Source: Actinomycetaceae bacterium
Lineage (GTDB): Bacteria; Actinomycetota; Actinomycetes; Actinomycetales; Actinomycetaceae
Length of the DNA: 64,000 nucleotides
Direction of reading: 5' to 3'
NCBI GenBank assembly: GCA_028724905.1
Contig: JAQYTG010000018.1
Span: 347,878-411,877 of the forward strand
Under the pieces are notes generated by a model that was not told where the DNA came from, ran no database searches, and saw nothing but the letters and a program-made list of their open reading frames with translations. Shown in pieces: positions 1 through 9,907 of the stretch (positions within the stretch are counted from its first letter, which is position 1; every line of letters begins with the position of its first letter). A program made the translations under genes and the position numbers.

Positions 1-65
1 CCCATAGGTTTCATGCTACGCTCTCCGACTTGCACTGTGCGACTTTCTACCCACAGGAGCGGCAA

Positions 66-136
66 TAAATAGGTCAGACCAGCTGTATCAATGCGATGAA
101 CGCACACTCATAAAACTGGCCTGACCGATTTTATCG
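66..136. repeat. Dispersed palindromic repeat, copy A
   Basis: Two imperfect inverted arms flank a short loop. The left arm reads AGGTCAGACCAGCTGTATCA; the right arm, read on the minus strand, gives TCGGTCAGGCCAGTTTTATG. The same arm sequence recurs near 7.15, 37.7, 40.0 and 52.4-52.5 kb. It lies just downstream of fixX, so it could act as a transcript end, but there is no clear T-tract. It may equally be a REP-like element or a pair of operator sites. Confidence 0.6.
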
Positions 137-143
137 GAGTCCA

Positions 144-452
144 TCACCCATACCGATACTGAATGCCCGATAGCGGCCCTGGGTAATTCCACTTCTCAAG
201 AATGGTATCTTCAGCGACGATTCGACAGGTGCCACACTCGACACACCCCGCATAGTCAAAGCGCCGCTCCCCATCGGGATCTTGCTTGTATAAGGCAGCA
301 GGGCACACCCGTACAAGTTTGCCAAATTCCTCATCGCTCAACTCTCGGTAATCTTCACCTTTGAGCACGATATGAGGATTTTCCTCATCCACCTCATATT
401 TATTGACGCCAATATATTCCTCGACCCGCACTGTGATTGTTGGCAACGACAT
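144..452 (-). CDS. fixX: FixX-type ferredoxin-like protein
   Basis: Small 4Fe-4S ferredoxin-like protein that, with FixC, is thought to pass electrons from the FixAB flavoprotein towards quinone or a low-potential acceptor. The cysteine motif GCVECGTCRI, the VCPAALY segment and the ending GIQYRYG match the FixX pattern. Length is 102 residues, normal for the family (about 95). I prefer the ATG at 452 because GGAG lies seven bases upstream; the ORF track uses an ATG at 464 with a weaker site. It starts 23 bases after fixC ends on the same strand, so the two are almost certainly co-transcribed. The dispersed palindrome just downstream may mark the transcript end. Confidence 0.93.
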   Translation of the reverse strand: MSLPTITVRVEEYIGVNKYEVDEENPHIVLKGEDYRELSDEEFGKLVRVCPAALYKQDPDGERRFDYAGCVECGTCRIVAEDTILEKWNYPGPLSGIQYRYG

Positions 453-475
453 CTCTTTCTCCATTTCTTCAGCGC

Positions 476-1792
476 CTACAGAGCCGATACTGCTTTTCGC
501 ACTTCGCTCAATAGCTTCGTGGGTTTCCGGCGTTTAATAATCGGCCAGATCCGTTTCATCAGCTTGGCTTGCGGCTTACCATCGACGACGAACATCGCAT
601 TGAAGATCTCAGCGACCATCGTCGGATACTCTTTGAACAGGCGCTCCCACTTTTCCATCACGTGCGGCCATTTCCTGAACGTCTTCAGATCTGCGAGGAC
701 GAACGATTCTTCGAGCTTGATGCGATAGTCGGCAAGCCCGCTAGCACCGACGTCACCGCGATCAATTGCATCGCAGGCAGCTTCTGCTGCGAATTGACCG
801 CTGGCGATGGCGAAATCCATGCCGCGCACCTGATACCCGAGATTCATCACCAGCCGCATCGTGTCGCCTGCTAGCAGAGCGCCGTCAAAAATGTACTGTG
901 GCACAGAGTCGAAACCGTCCTCAGGCACCAGATGCCCAGAGTGCTCCACAAGTTCAGCACCCCGAATAAGCGGCGCGACAGCTGGATGTTTCTCAAAATC
1001 ATCCAGCGCTTGATAGATCGTTGTATCGGCTTTTTCCAGCTCACTCACAGTGGCCACGAGCCCCACGCTAATCGTGTCGGTATTCGTGTAGACGAATCCG
1101 CCGCCGACCACTCCGTGAGTGCAGTCTCCCACGAAGAGCATCGCTGCGCCCTCACCCTCCGGCAACAAGAAACGATCCTCAATTTGTTCGGGAGACAACT
1201 CATAGATATGTTTGATACCCACTGCCACCTCATTCGGCTTCAGGCGTGGGATTCCTAGCTCTCGCTCAGCGAGTAAAGAGTTCGTCCCCTCAGCAAGGAT
1301 GACGACGTGCGCAGTGATTTCATCTTCACCGGCACGTACCCCGTAGACTGCTCCATCTTTGCGCAGCAGCGATTCGACAGGGATTCCGGAAATGATTTCT
1401 GCCCCCGCCGATTCGGCCAGATCAGCCAACCACTGATCAAAGCGAGAGCGCAAGACGCTATATGAATCATGGCCATCTTCGCCAAGTTCTTTGCTCGTGA
1501 AGTCAATAGCGAACTGAGAGCTAGCATCCATCAAAGCTATCCGCTCATGAGTAATTTTCCGCTCAAATGGAATATCTTCCCATGCAACGTCACCATCAGC
1601 ATAGGTATTGAGAAGTTTACGCAGCGAGTGGGCATACAGGCGACCACCAGTCATATTCTTTGCTCCTGGATGCTCACCACGCTCAACCAGTAAGACGCTT
1701 TTGCCTTTTTTGGCAGCCACGTATGCAGCAGCCGTTCCGGCGCAGCCCCCGCCAACGACGATAACGTCGAAATCTCGTTCTTCAAGTGCCAC
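476..1792 (-). CDS. fixC: FixC-type electron transfer flavoprotein-quinone oxidoreductase
   Basis: FAD-dependent oxidoreductase of the FixC/ETF-QO family, expected to accept electrons from the FixAB flavoprotein and pass them with FixX to membrane quinone. The N-terminal dinucleotide fold reads VVGGGCAGTAAA, followed by the family motif PGAKNMTGGR; the C-terminal FAD segment includes LLAGDTMRLVMNLGYQVRG. Length is about 438 residues, normal for FixC. The ORF track starts at ATG 1804, but that codon is part of ATGGAGG, which is a good Shine-Dalgarno site for the GTG five bases further on (1792), so I choose the GTG. The gene is separated from the upstream acyl-CoA dehydrogenase by 330 bases and a hairpin, so fixCX probably has its own promoter. 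Confidence 0.93.
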   Translation of the reverse strand: MALEERDFDVIVVGGGCAGTAAAYVAAKKGKSVLLVERGEHPGAKNMTGGRLYAHSLRKLLNTYADGDVAWEDIPFERKITHERIALMDASSQFAIDFTSKELGEDGHDSYSVLRSRFDQWLADLAESAGAEIISGIPVESLLRKDGAVYGVRAGEDEITAHVVILAEGTNSLLAERELGIPRLKPNEVAVGIKHIYELSPEQIEDRFLLPEGEGAAMLFVGDCTHGVVGGGFVYTNTDTISVGLVATVSELEKADTTIYQALDDFEKHPAVAPLIRGAELVEHSGHLVPEDGFDSVPQYIFDGALLAGDTMRLVMNLGYQVRGMDFAIASGQFAAEAACDAIDRGDVGASGLADYRIKLEESFVLADLKTFRKWPHVMEKWERLFKEYPTMVAEIFNAMFVVDGKPQAKLMKRIWPIIKRRKPTKLLSEVRKAVSAL

Positions 1793-1820
1793 AATGGCCT
1801 CCATAATGTAAGTGTTGTAT

Positions 1821-1830
1821 GTACTAGTAC
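1821..1830. promoter_or_regulatory. Palindrome GTACTAGTAC upstream of fixC
   Basis: A perfect 10-bp palindrome about 30 bases upstream of the fixC start, inside the only region that can hold a fixCX promoter. A regulator site is possible. The palindrome is short, so chance occurrence cannot be excluded. Confidence 0.3.
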
Positions 1831-2008
1831 GTTACCAGAGTTCAGCGATGACCACCGCCACACGGCGAAAACCACCGGTATTATCTAACCCTGCCTGAGA
1901 GCTTCCATACTCACATAGCCGCAATAGTTGATGGGGCACCGCCCATTGGCGCACGCATAAACCTCGCGCTCACCTCACCAACGTGCACGGCTCAGCTGAA
2001 CATTGCTC

Positions 2009-2044
2009 AGTTGAGGCGGGTCGCCCAGGCAACCCGCCTCAACT
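2009..2044 (-). terminator. Hairpin terminator after the acyl-CoA dehydrogenase gene
   Basis: Perfect 13-bp inverted repeat, AGTTGAGGCGGGT pairing with ACCCGCCTCAACT, with a 10-base loop. It starts 80 bases past the acyl-CoA dehydrogenase stop. There is no long T-tract on the minus strand, as is common in actinobacterial terminators. It would separate the fixA-fixB-dehydrogenase unit from fixCX. Confidence 0.65.
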
Positions 2045-2123
2045 TGACTCCAGCCAACTCTCAGAGCTCACACTCCCCCTCGGAGTGTTCAAGCCGCTTC
2101 CAAAAGCCCAGACCTAAAGAGGC

Positions 2124-3299
2124 TTAGATATCCGTCTTGTCAGCCTTGATGAAGTCGGCGATATTATCCATCAACGCTTCGCTCGCCTCACCGGCGATAT
2201 GGAGCATCTTCGCGTCTCGCCAATAGCGGTCGATGCCAGTCTCACTAATACATCCAAGACCACCGTAGACCTGCATACACTCAGCTGCGACTTCCATAGC
2301 AATCTTGGAACCGATCACTTTGAGCATCCGCCCCTGAGCCAGCTGGAACTTCCCTTTATCTTTCTGGTCAAAGACGTTGTAGCACGTGGCACGCAGCATC
2401 TCGATCTTTACCCACATCTCAGAGAACTTGTGAGCAATCACCTGGTAATTGTCTAGAAGATTCTTGCCGCGCTGGATACGCTGGCGCGCATACTCCAAAG
2501 TGACGTCGAAGCAATGCTCTGCCATACCCAAACACATCGGACCACAGGTCATAAACTCGTTGGTGGCTGAAATCATCATGCCAGCAGCGCCCTTGTCGCG
2601 CTCCCCTATGAGATCTTCTTTCGGCACCCGCACATTATTGAACGTCACGGTGGTAGATGCCGAACCGTGCATGGCAAACTTGTGCTCATGGTGTCCGATC
2701 GTCACGCCCTCAGCATGAGCATCTACCACAAAAGCGGAGATTCCAAAGCGCGTAGCTGGATCGACGGGCCGCGTCGTCACGGCCAACACGACGAACTTAT
2801 CTGCCAAACCGGCCTGAGAAATGAGCATCTTCGAGCCGTTGATCACGTAGCAATCGTCTTCTTCCGTGGCCGACACCTGCCACTCGGTGTGATTCAAAGC
2901 GCCGATAGGCTCAGTAGAGCAACACGCAAAAAGCGTCTTTCCACTTGCTAAATCAGGTAGATAGCGTTTCTTCAACTCATCGCTACCAAGCAGCATAATT
3001 AGTTCACCAGAGAGAATGGAATGCACTGAGATATTGAGCCCCATCACCGGAAGAGCCTTACCAATTTCCTCATTCACCATCGCCACAGTGGTGTAATCAG
3101 CACCAGTGCCGCCATATTCTTCGGGCACGGCAAGCCCGAGGATGCCCAGATCGCCGGCGCGATGATAGAGCGCTTTCATATCGACGCTCTCCGGATCTGT
3201 GTCTACCTGCTGTGCAATCGGCAGCAGTTCTTGCTCCACAAAGTCACGCGCGATATTGCGCATGAGGATGCGTTCTTCCGTCTCGTAAAAATACGTCAT
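2124..3299 (-). CDS. Acyl-CoA dehydrogenase (CaiA-like)
   Basis: FAD enzyme of the acyl-CoA dehydrogenase superfamily, 391 residues, normal length. Features seen are the helical N-terminal domain, the EEYGGTGADYTTVAM segment, the FAD-binding FACCSTEP stretch and the C-terminal QVYGGLGCISETGIDRYWRDAK motif. The position that holds the catalytic glutamate in medium-chain enzymes (the IYEGT motif) reads IAGEAS here, so the base is shifted or absent, as also occurs in CaiA-type reductases. It sits 24 bases after fixB with an AAGGAG site. Known cai-fix clusters pair such an enzyme with FixABCX to reduce an enoyl-CoA such as crotonobetainyl-CoA. No CoA-transferase or CoA-ligase is visible here, so the substrate is unknown. 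Confidence 0.88.
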   Translation of the reverse strand: MTYFYETEERILMRNIARDFVEQELLPIAQQVDTDPESVDMKALYHRAGDLGILGLAVPEEYGGTGADYTTVAMVNEEIGKALPVMGLNISVHSILSGELIMLLGSDELKKRYLPDLASGKTLFACCSTEPIGALNHTEWQVSATEEDDCYVINGSKMLISQAGLADKFVVLAVTTRPVDPATRFGISAFVVDAHAEGVTIGHHEHKFAMHGSASTTVTFNNVRVPKEDLIGERDKGAAGMMISATNEFMTCGPMCLGMAEHCFDVTLEYARQRIQRGKNLLDNYQVIAHKFSEMWVKIEMLRATCYNVFDQKDKGKFQLAQGRMLKVIGSKIAMEVAAECMQVYGGLGCISETGIDRYWRDAKMLHIAGEASEALMDNIADFIKADKTDI

Positions 3300-3323
3300 A
3301 ATTCTTTACTCCTTTTTCATTAC

Positions 3324-4238
3324 TTATAGTTGCGCAATTTCTGCAGTGATAAGCGGGCCATACTCCCTCATATCGCCCACAATGTAGTAATCCGAGCCGC
3401 GAGTACAGATCAGTGCATTCTTATCAGTATTGATGGCGACGATCGTCTTAGCATCGCGCACCCCATACATATGCTGCACCTGCCCTGAAATACCCATAGC
3501 CAGATACAACTTCGGCTGAATCACATTTCCTGAAATGCCGATGTAGTTTTCCACTGGCAGCCAGTTTCGCTCTTCCGCCACGCCGCGCGAGCACGCCACA
3601 GCGCCTTGCATAGCATCGGCCATATCTCGGGCAATCTGAATATCCGCCTCGCTGGGGGTGCCCATTCCGACACTCACCACCCGTTCAGCTGATGCAATAT
3701 CTACGCCTTGAGTTGGAATGTCTTCACGCCCGATCAGACGAATTCGGCTATCAGCACTAACTTCGACTGCTTCAGTGGCGCTCACAGCTGCGTTCGCAGG
3801 AGCAAAGTTGCCGCGGCCAACCGTGACGACGCCATGCCCCTCAATTTTCTCCTCAGAGATAACGGTGCCGCCGTACAGACTGCGCTCATACGTGAGGACG
3901 CCATCGGCATAGGCCAGATTGGAGACGTCGGAACCGTAGCCCCATCCGAGACAACCAGCCAGTTGAGCCGCCAGATCGAGGCCGCGAGCCGTCGTTGCGA
4001 TCACAACGACGTCGCTGCCGCGACTCTTCACTAATTCAGCAATGGAGCGAGCGCATGATTCGGGTGCTGCCTCGCCGATGTCGGCAGTGAGCAAGGTCTG
4101 TGCGCCACACGAAGCTAACTCTTGCGCTTGCTGCGGCGAAAGAGCCAGCGCTTCCACGTCTGCACCGGATGCCTGTGCAAAAGTTACGAGCTCAGCTACG
4201 CGCGCGCTCATATCGCTATATACAAGAATACGTGCCAT
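3324..4238 (-). CDS. fixB: FixB, electron transfer flavoprotein alpha subunit
   Basis: Alpha subunit of an electron transfer flavoprotein, 304 residues. The C-terminal FAD-binding domain is clear: YIGISGNVIQPKLYLAMGIS is followed by GQVQHMYGVRDAKTIVAINT, the typical ETF-alpha signature. It pairs with FixA to form the FAD-carrying heterodimer. The ATG overlaps the fixA stop codon by one base, so translation is coupled. The acyl-CoA dehydrogenase follows after 24 bases. FixAB-type flavoproteins are known to bifurcate electrons from NADH when partnered with FixCX; membership here is inferred from the complete fixABCX set. Confidence 0.93.
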   Translation of the reverse strand: MARILVYSDMSARVAELVTFAQASGADVEALALSPQQAQELASCGAQTLLTADIGEAAPESCARSIAELVKSRGSDVVVIATTARGLDLAAQLAGCLGWGYGSDVSNLAYADGVLTYERSLYGGTVISEEKIEGHGVVTVGRGNFAPANAAVSATEAVEVSADSRIRLIGREDIPTQGVDIASAERVVSVGMGTPSEADIQIARDMADAMQGAVACSRGVAEERNWLPVENYIGISGNVIQPKLYLAMGISGQVQHMYGVRDAKTIVAINTDKNALICTRGSDYYIVGDMREYGPLITAEIAQL

Positions 4239-4999
4239 TAGAGTATGCCCTCCTTCTGTAGCGCAACGACCAGCGCGTGTGCCGTCGCTTCAGGGGTATC
4301 TTCCTGAATCTGGATTCCTTTCCGTTCGACAACCGCCCCTTTAGTAGCAGTGATGATCGCTGCTGGATCGCCTGGAGCGAGATCAGCAACGTCAAATTCA
4401 GTCGTGGGCTTCTTGCGCGCCGCCATCACCGCTTTAATGCCAGGGATAGGGGCTTCAGCGAATTCTGGACGCACCGCAATAACTGCCGGAAGCTCAACTT
4501 CCACAGTCTCTAGCGTATTGTCCACACGCCGCTTAGCGCTCAACGTCGTCCCATTCACAGACGCTTCGACGACGGAGCTCACGCATGGATACTCCAGATC
4601 TGCTGCGAGGCGCGGGCCTGTTTGCCGAGCGAAATCGTCAGCCGACCCTTCAGCGCATACCACCAGAGCAACGTCGTCAATTTTGCGTATAGCACCGGCA
4701 AGCACAGCCGCCGTGACGCTGCCATCAGCTGCGGCTGTATCTCCATGTGCCCAGTAGGCTTCTTCCAGTCCACGAGATAAGGCGTCTTTCAACGACGCCT
4801 GGGCGTCGTCGCCTCCGTAGGTCAAACCAACGGGAGTGCCACCACAGTCACCAGCTAGCTGCACAGCAGCCTGAATGGAGCCTTTTTCGTAATCACTGAT
4901 TTTGCCTTTTGCGCGGCTCATATCTACGCTCCCATCAGCGGAAACGCGGATGTCCACGTCGTCAAGTACCCACTTATAACACGCGACTACTCGAACCAT
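4238..4999 (-). CDS. fixA: FixA, electron transfer flavoprotein beta subunit
   Basis: Beta subunit of the FixAB flavoprotein, 253 residues. The N-terminus MVRVVACYKWVLDDVDIRV and the segment ALSRGLEEAYWAHGD fit the ETF-beta fold. The ORF track begins at 5014, but AAGGAGG lies directly upstream of the ATG at 4999, which I take as the start. It is the first gene of the fixA-fixB-acyl-CoA dehydrogenase unit, 178 bases downstream of the double SDR gene on the same strand. Confidence 0.92.
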   Translation of the reverse strand: MVRVVACYKWVLDDVDIRVSADGSVDMSRAKGKISDYEKGSIQAAVQLAGDCGGTPVGLTYGGDDAQASLKDALSRGLEEAYWAHGDTAAADGSVTAAVLAGAIRKIDDVALVVCAEGSADDFARQTGPRLAADLEYPCVSSVVEASVNGTTLSAKRRVDNTLETVEVELPAVIAVRPEFAEAPIPGIKAVMAARKKPTTEFDVADLAPGDPAAIITATKGAVVERKGIQIQEDTPEATAHALVVALQKEGIL

Positions 5000-5177
5000 G
5001 TATCCTCCTTGCACTTATCACATATAGCAATCTTCACTTCTCGCTGGCAGCAACTATTGCCGTCAGCGCAGCATATCGTTCACGCTCAGGGTTATGTGCC
5101 GATTTTTTAACCAGCCCCTGAGCGTTTTCCCGCCTTTGGGTAGTGTGCAGCCTATTAGCTCTTTAGCTATGCCTCAT

Positions 5178-6923
5178 TTACTCCTGCGCCTCTGAAAGCC
5201 GAGAAGCCATCCGCGGATCTCCTTCTCCCTGAGGGAGAAATTCTTCAATTTTGCGATGACGAGCAGCAAACTGGCTGCGGTGCTTTGGATGAGTCAGCAC
5301 GTACAACTGCCCCTCTTCCATAGCTTTGAATAAACGCGGAGCAATCGGATCCAATTCGGTGCCAGTAACGATAAGGTGCTCAAGATCTTTCGTCGCCCCC
5401 AGATAATAATCGGACGTGTAGTACGGATCATCCCCCATAGCAAAGCGCTCCGGACGATAGTCATCAGAATGATGCAGCTCGGTTTGCACGAAACCTGGAC
5501 AAAACACCGACATCTTAATAGTGTCAATCTTGTGTTCCTTGAGATACCAAGCAGCCGCCTCCACTAACGCTACGAGTGCGTGTTTAGTGGCCGCATACGT
5601 AGGCACCTTTGCGAAACCAGGAATAATTCCCGCAATTGAAGCAGTACTCATAATGTTGGCCGGCGTGCCCTGTTTGATCATAATCGGCAGCACTGCACGG
5701 TAGTAGTAGGCATGGCTGAGCAAGTTCGCGCTTGCCGCCCAGTCCCAATCACGCGGCCGTAGATGAGATTCATCGCCTTTGGTGGCCACACCTGCATTAG
5801 CAAACAGCACGTCAATGCGCCCGTAGCGTTCCATCGTCTGATCTACTGTAGCCTGGACGTCCTCAGGAAGGGAGACGTCTGCTGGAATCGCTACGACGTC
5901 AGCGCCCACTTCCTCCAACTCCTGCGCGAAAGCCTGTAGCTTATCGCGTTGAATATCCACCAAGGCGAGCTTCATACCACGGCGCAATGCCTCTTCAGCA
6001 AATGCTCTACCGAATCCGTTCGCAGCGCCGGTGATAAGCGCAACCTGCCCAGTGAAGTCACGATCAGTATCACTGCCTAAACCATCGTAGGCTTCACCGT
6101 CTTTTTCAATGTTGGCGTGACGATACTTGACCAGTGGAGTGTACTCCGGATGAGTGAAGATGTAGAGATCGTTCTTTTCAACACCCTCAAAGATACGAGA
6201 TCCTACTGTATCAATCGGGATACCTGTGCTGATATTGACGTTCGTATTGTTCAAACGGTTGCGGTAGGCCTCAGAGGAATACCACGGATCAGCATTATTT
6301 CTGAAACGCTCAGGGCGGTGGCGCATCGAGTGGTGGAGGTCCGTCTGCACGAAGCCAGGGCAATAGACGGTGACGCCAATATCGAGTTTATGTAGATCCA
6401 TATAGACACGCAGATCTTCAGCGAGAGCCACAGCGCCGTGTTTTGTTGCCGAGTAAGCAGGGTTCGTACCGAATCCTGGCATGACGCCCGCCGTTGAGGC
6501 CGTCACGACGATATGCCCTGGCGTAGCTTGCTTTTCCATAATCGGCAGCACTTCACGGTAGTAATATCCGTGGCTGACGAGGTTTGCCTGAACGGCCCAC
6601 TGCCAATCCAACACCGGCAGTTCCACAATATCTCCAGCAGGAGCGATGCCAGCGTTGTTAAAAAGGAGATCAATCTGGCCAAAGGCATTCATTGTAGCTT
6701 CAACGCTCTTTTTAACTTCATCATAATCGGTGACGTCTGCCTCAATCATCGCAACTTGTGCACCAAGCGCTTCGAGTACGGCTTGCGTGCCCACCAGATC
6801 CGGCCCATCAATATCAACGAGAGCAAGTTTCATACCGCGCTTTGCCGCTTCGATGGCAAACGCTTTACCAATACCGTTTGCCCCACCCGTAATCAGCGCC
6901 ACTTTATCCTTAAAATCCCTCAT
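5178..6923 (-). CDS. Tandem-fused double short-chain dehydrogenase/reductase
   Basis: A 581-residue protein made of two complete SDR domains in one reading frame. Domain 1 (about residues 1-285) has TGGANGIG, NNAG and YSATKHG. Domain 2 (about 290-575) has TGAANGFG, NAG and YAATKHA. Each has the cofactor-binding glycine motif and the YxxxK catalytic pair, and an acidic residue follows the second beta strand (LVDI), which favours NAD(H). The halves are clearly homologous, including PGFVQTDLHHS versus PGFVQTELHHS, so an internal gene duplication is likely. The start is supported by AAGGAG. It lies upstream of fixA on the same strand, suggesting that it supplies or consumes a hydroxy/keto intermediate or NADH for the Fix/acyl-CoA dehydrogenase pathway. 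The substrate is unknown. Confidence 0.88.
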   Translation of the reverse strand: MRDFKDKVALITGGANGIGKAFAIEAAKRGMKLALVDIDGPDLVGTQAVLEALGAQVAMIEADVTDYDEVKKSVEATMNAFGQIDLLFNNAGIAPAGDIVELPVLDWQWAVQANLVSHGYYYREVLPIMEKQATPGHIVVTASTAGVMPGFGTNPAYSATKHGAVALAEDLRVYMDLHKLDIGVTVYCPGFVQTDLHHSMRHRPERFRNNADPWYSSEAYRNRLNNTNVNISTGIPIDTVGSRIFEGVEKNDLYIFTHPEYTPLVKYRHANIEKDGEAYDGLGSDTDRDFTGQVALITGAANGFGRAFAEEALRRGMKLALVDIQRDKLQAFAQELEEVGADVVAIPADVSLPEDVQATVDQTMERYGRIDVLFANAGVATKGDESHLRPRDWDWAASANLLSHAYYYRAVLPIMIKQGTPANIMSTASIAGIIPGFAKVPTYAATKHALVALVEAAAWYLKEHKIDTIKMSVFCPGFVQTELHHSDDYRPERFAMGDDPYYTSDYYLGATKDLEHLIVTGTELDPIAPRLFKAMEEGQLYVLTHPKHRSQFAARHRKIEEFLPQGEGDPRMASRLSEAQE

Positions 6924-7141
6924 GCAGGATCACTCCTTTTCGGTGCGAGTACGCTTTTAGTCAAGCTATGCACCCGAGTCCACATTGCTATTTATTCGTT
7001 TGTCATGCGAACGCGTCTTTGCGTCCGTCCGGCCAGCACCATTGCTGCCATCATCACCTGCACAACTCTAGCAAATATGTGACGCATACTACAAAATGAC
7101 GGCGGGGTGTGAGCACTACACCCCACCTGAGGCGCAACGAA

Positions 7142-7207
7142 AATATCGGCCAGACAGTTGTATCAGCGCATATTAACGCCATTGACGCAACCGATCTGAC
7201 CGATATT
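7142..7207. repeat. Dispersed palindromic repeat, copy B
   Basis: Inverted arms AATATCGGCCAGA and TCTGACCGATATT differ at one position and flank about 40 bases. Further in, GTTGTATCA faces GGTTGCGTCA. The element belongs to the same family as the copy at 66-136. It lies between the end of acnA and the double SDR gene and could be a terminator for acnA or a regulatory site. Confidence 0.6.
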
Positions 7208-7234
7208 CTCAGCCCTGTTTTCCTGCCCTTCACA

Positions 7235-9907
7235 TCAGGCAGCTAGCTGACGCAGCACATACTGCAAAATTCCACCGTTGCGGTAGTAGTCCGCCTCACC
7301 AGGAGTGTCGATACGCACAACGGCATCAAATTCGACAGTACTGCCGTCAGCCTTGTGCGCACTCACGTGAACAGTCTTCGGCGTCACGCCACTATTGAGC
7401 TCAGCAATGCCGGTGATATCGAAAATTTCACTACCATCCAAGCCAAGCGATTCGTGGCTCTCACCCGCAGGGAACTGCAATGGAAGCACTCCCATGCCGA
7501 TGAGATTGCTGCGGTGAATACGCTCAAAGCTCTCGGTTATCACTGCGCGCACGCCGAGCAAAGCCGTACCTTTGGCCGCCCAGTCGCGCGAGGAGCCGGT
7601 GCCATATTCCTTGCCGCCCAGCACCATCAACGGCACTCCAGCGTTGCGATACTCTTCAGCTGCATCAAAAATTGCCTGCTGCTCGCCAGTGAGGAAGTTC
7701 TTCGTATATCCCCCCTCTACCCCATCGAGCAACTGGTTCTTGATGCGGATATTGGCAAATGTGCCGCGAATCATCACCTCGTGATTGCCACGCCGCGAGC
7801 CGTAAGAATTAAAATCTTGCCGTTCAATACCACGCTCAGCTAGGTAACGTCCCGCCGGAGAATCCGGCTTAATCGCTCCCGCAGGTGAGATGTGATCGGT
7901 CGTCACAGAATCGCCGAGTTTGGCGAGCACCCGAGCGCCGTGAATATCAGCGACCGGATCTGGCGTCATCCCCATACCCTCAAAATACGGGGCTTTACGT
8001 ACGTACGTACTGCGCGGATCCCAAGAGAATTTTTCACCCTCGGGAGTATCCAATGAGCGCCAACGCTCATCGCCATCAAAGACGCGCGCGTAATTACGCC
8101 GATACATCTCAGAGTCGATAGCGCTCTCAATCGTGGCTTGCACTTGAGCGGGATCGGGCCAGATATCGCTCAAAAATACGTCATGCCCAGCTTGATCTTG
8201 GCCGAGCGGCTGCGTCTCAAAATCGAAATCCATCGTGCCGGCGAGTGCATAAGCAATCACCAGCGGCGGCGAGGCCAGGTAGTTCATCTTCACATCTGGG
8301 CTGATGCGCCCCTCAAAGTTACGGTTGCCAGAGAGCACCGCCGTCACCGTGAGATCGCCCGCTACCACCGCATCGTGTACCGGATCTGGGAGCGGCCCAG
8401 AGTTTCCAATGCAGGTGGTGCAGCCGTAGCCGACGAGATGATACCCAAGCTCTTCTAAGCTCGGCCAGAGCCCAGCTTTCTCATAGTAGTCTGTGACCAC
8501 TTTGGATCCCGGAGCCATCGAAGTCTTCACCCACGGTTTGGTCTTCAGGCCTTTCGCCACGGCATTTTTCGCCAGTAAGCCAGCCGCGATCATCACCGCC
8601 GGATTAGAGGTATTCGTGCAGCTCGTGATGGCAGCAATCACCACGTCGCCATGCGCCAAAGAAGTGTGCACCCCAGAATCCGTAGTCAATGGCACTGGCT
8701 CCTGCGCTGCGTCAGCAGCCAAATAATCGGGCAGCGCCTGCTCAAAATTCTTGCGCGCGGCTGACAGCTCAATGCGATCCTGCGGGCGTTTCGGGCCAGC
8801 GATCGACGGCACCACTGTACTCAGGTCGAGCTCCATATATTCCGAATAACGCGCCTCCCGAGCGGGATCGTGCCACAGGCCTTGTTCTTTGGCATAGGTC
8901 TCTACCAGCGCAATCTGCTCAGCGCTGCGGCCAGTGAGACGCAAGTAGTCGAGCGTCACCTCATCAATGGGGAAAATTGCAGCTGTGGAACCGAACTCGG
9001 GGCTCATATTGCCAATCGTGGCGCGATTGGCCAATGGCACTTGTGCCACGCCATCGCCGTAAAATTCTACAAACTTCCCCACCACTCCGTGCTCGCGCAG
9101 CATCTGAGTGATCGTCAGCACCACGTCGGTGGCGGTGGCAGCAGCGGGGATCTGACCGGTGAGCTTGAAACCTACCACGCGCGGAATCAGCATCGAGACG
9201 GGCTGGCCGAGCATCGCCGCTTCCGCTTCAATACCACCCACACCCCAACCGAGCACTCCAAGGCCATTGACCATAGTGGTGTGCGAATCAGTGCCAACAC
9301 ACGTGTCTGGATAAGCATAGGTGACGCCGTCTTCCTCTTTCGTCATCGTCACCCGCGCCAAATACTCAATGTTCACCTGGTGCACAATGCCAGTACCAGG
9401 CGGCACTACTTTGAAATTCTGGAAAGCACCTTGCCCCCAGCGCAAGAATTGGTAGCGTTCCCCGTTGCGCTGATACTCAATATCCATGTTGCGCTGCAAT
9501 GCGTCCGAGCTGCCAAACAGATCTACCTGCACTGAGTGGTCGATCACCATCTCAGCGGGGTTGAGCGGGTTGATCTTTTCAGGATTCCCACCGAGCTCTG
9601 CAACAGCTTCGCGCATCGTAGCCAGATCTACTACACAGGGGACTCCAGTGAAATCTTGCATGACGACGCGCGCCGGAGTGAACTGAATCTCCTGATCAGG
9701 CTGGGCATCTGGATCCCAGCTGGCGAGAGCGCGAATATGCCCTGCCATCACGTTTGCACCATCTTCTGTGCGCAAGAGGTTTTCGGCGAGCACTTTCAAG
9801 CTGTATGGGAGCTTCTCAAGCCCAGGCACGGCACTCAACTTAAAAATCTCGTAATTTTTATCTCCCACGCTCAAGGTGGTTCGCGCTTTGAAACTGTTGA
9901 TGCTCAT
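7235..9907 (-). CDS. acnA: Aconitate hydratase A
   Basis: Converts citrate to isocitrate through cis-aconitate in the TCA cycle, using a 4Fe-4S cluster. The cluster cysteines are visible in TSCTNTSNP and [14 protein letters not shown], and the swivel domain contains [17 protein letters not shown]. At 890 residues it matches AcnA-type enzymes. The ORF track starts at 10012, but the extra 35 residues are basic and unlike the family; the ATG at 9907 follows AAGGAGAGCG and begins [15 protein letters not shown], the expected N-terminus. It is monocistronic, with a 330-base leader that contains a strong palindrome. The 3' end is followed by a dispersed palindromic repeat. Confidence 0.97.
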   Translation of the reverse strand: MSINSFKARTTLSVGDKNYEIFKLSAVPGLEKLPYSLKVLAENLLRTEDGANVMAGHIRALASWDPDAQPDQEIQFTPARVVMQDFTGVPCVVDLATMREAVAELGGNPEKINPLNPAEMVIDHSVQVDLFGSSDALQRNMDIEYQRNGERYQFLRWGQGAFQNFKVVPPGTGIVHQVNIEYLARVTMTKEEDGVTYAYPDTCVGTDSHTTMVNGLGVLGWGVGGIEAEAAMLGQPVSMLIPRVVGFKLTGQIPAAATATDVVLTITQMLREHGVVGKFVEFYGDGVAQVPLANRATIGNMSPEFGSTAAIFPIDEVTLDYLRLTGRSAEQIALVETYAKEQGLWHDPAREARYSEYMELDLSTVVPSIAGPKRPQDRIELSAARKNFEQALPDYLAADAAQEPVPLTTDSGVHTSLAHGDVVIAAITSCTNTSNPAVMIAAGLLAKNAVAKGLKTKPWVKTSMAPGSKVVTDYYEKAGLWPSLEELGYHLVGYGCTTCIGNSGPLPDPVHDAVVAGDLTVTAVLSGNRNFEGRISPDVKMNYLASPPLVIAYALAGTMDFDFETQPLGQDQAGHDVFLSDIWPDPAQVQATIESAIDSEMYRRNYARVFDGDERWRSLDTPEGEKFSWDPRSTYVRKAPYFEGMGMTPDPVADIHGARVLAKLGDSVTTDHISPAGAIKPDSPAGRYLAERGIERQDFNSYGSRRGNHEVMIRGTFANIRIKNQLLDGVEGGYTKNFLTGEQQAIFDAAEEYRNAGVPLMVLGGKEYGTGSSRDWAAKGTALLGVRAVITESFERIHRSNLIGMGVLPLQFPAGESHESLGLDGSEIFDITGIAELNSGVTPKTVHVSAHKADGSTVEFDAVVRIDTPGEADYYRNGGILQYVLRQLAA

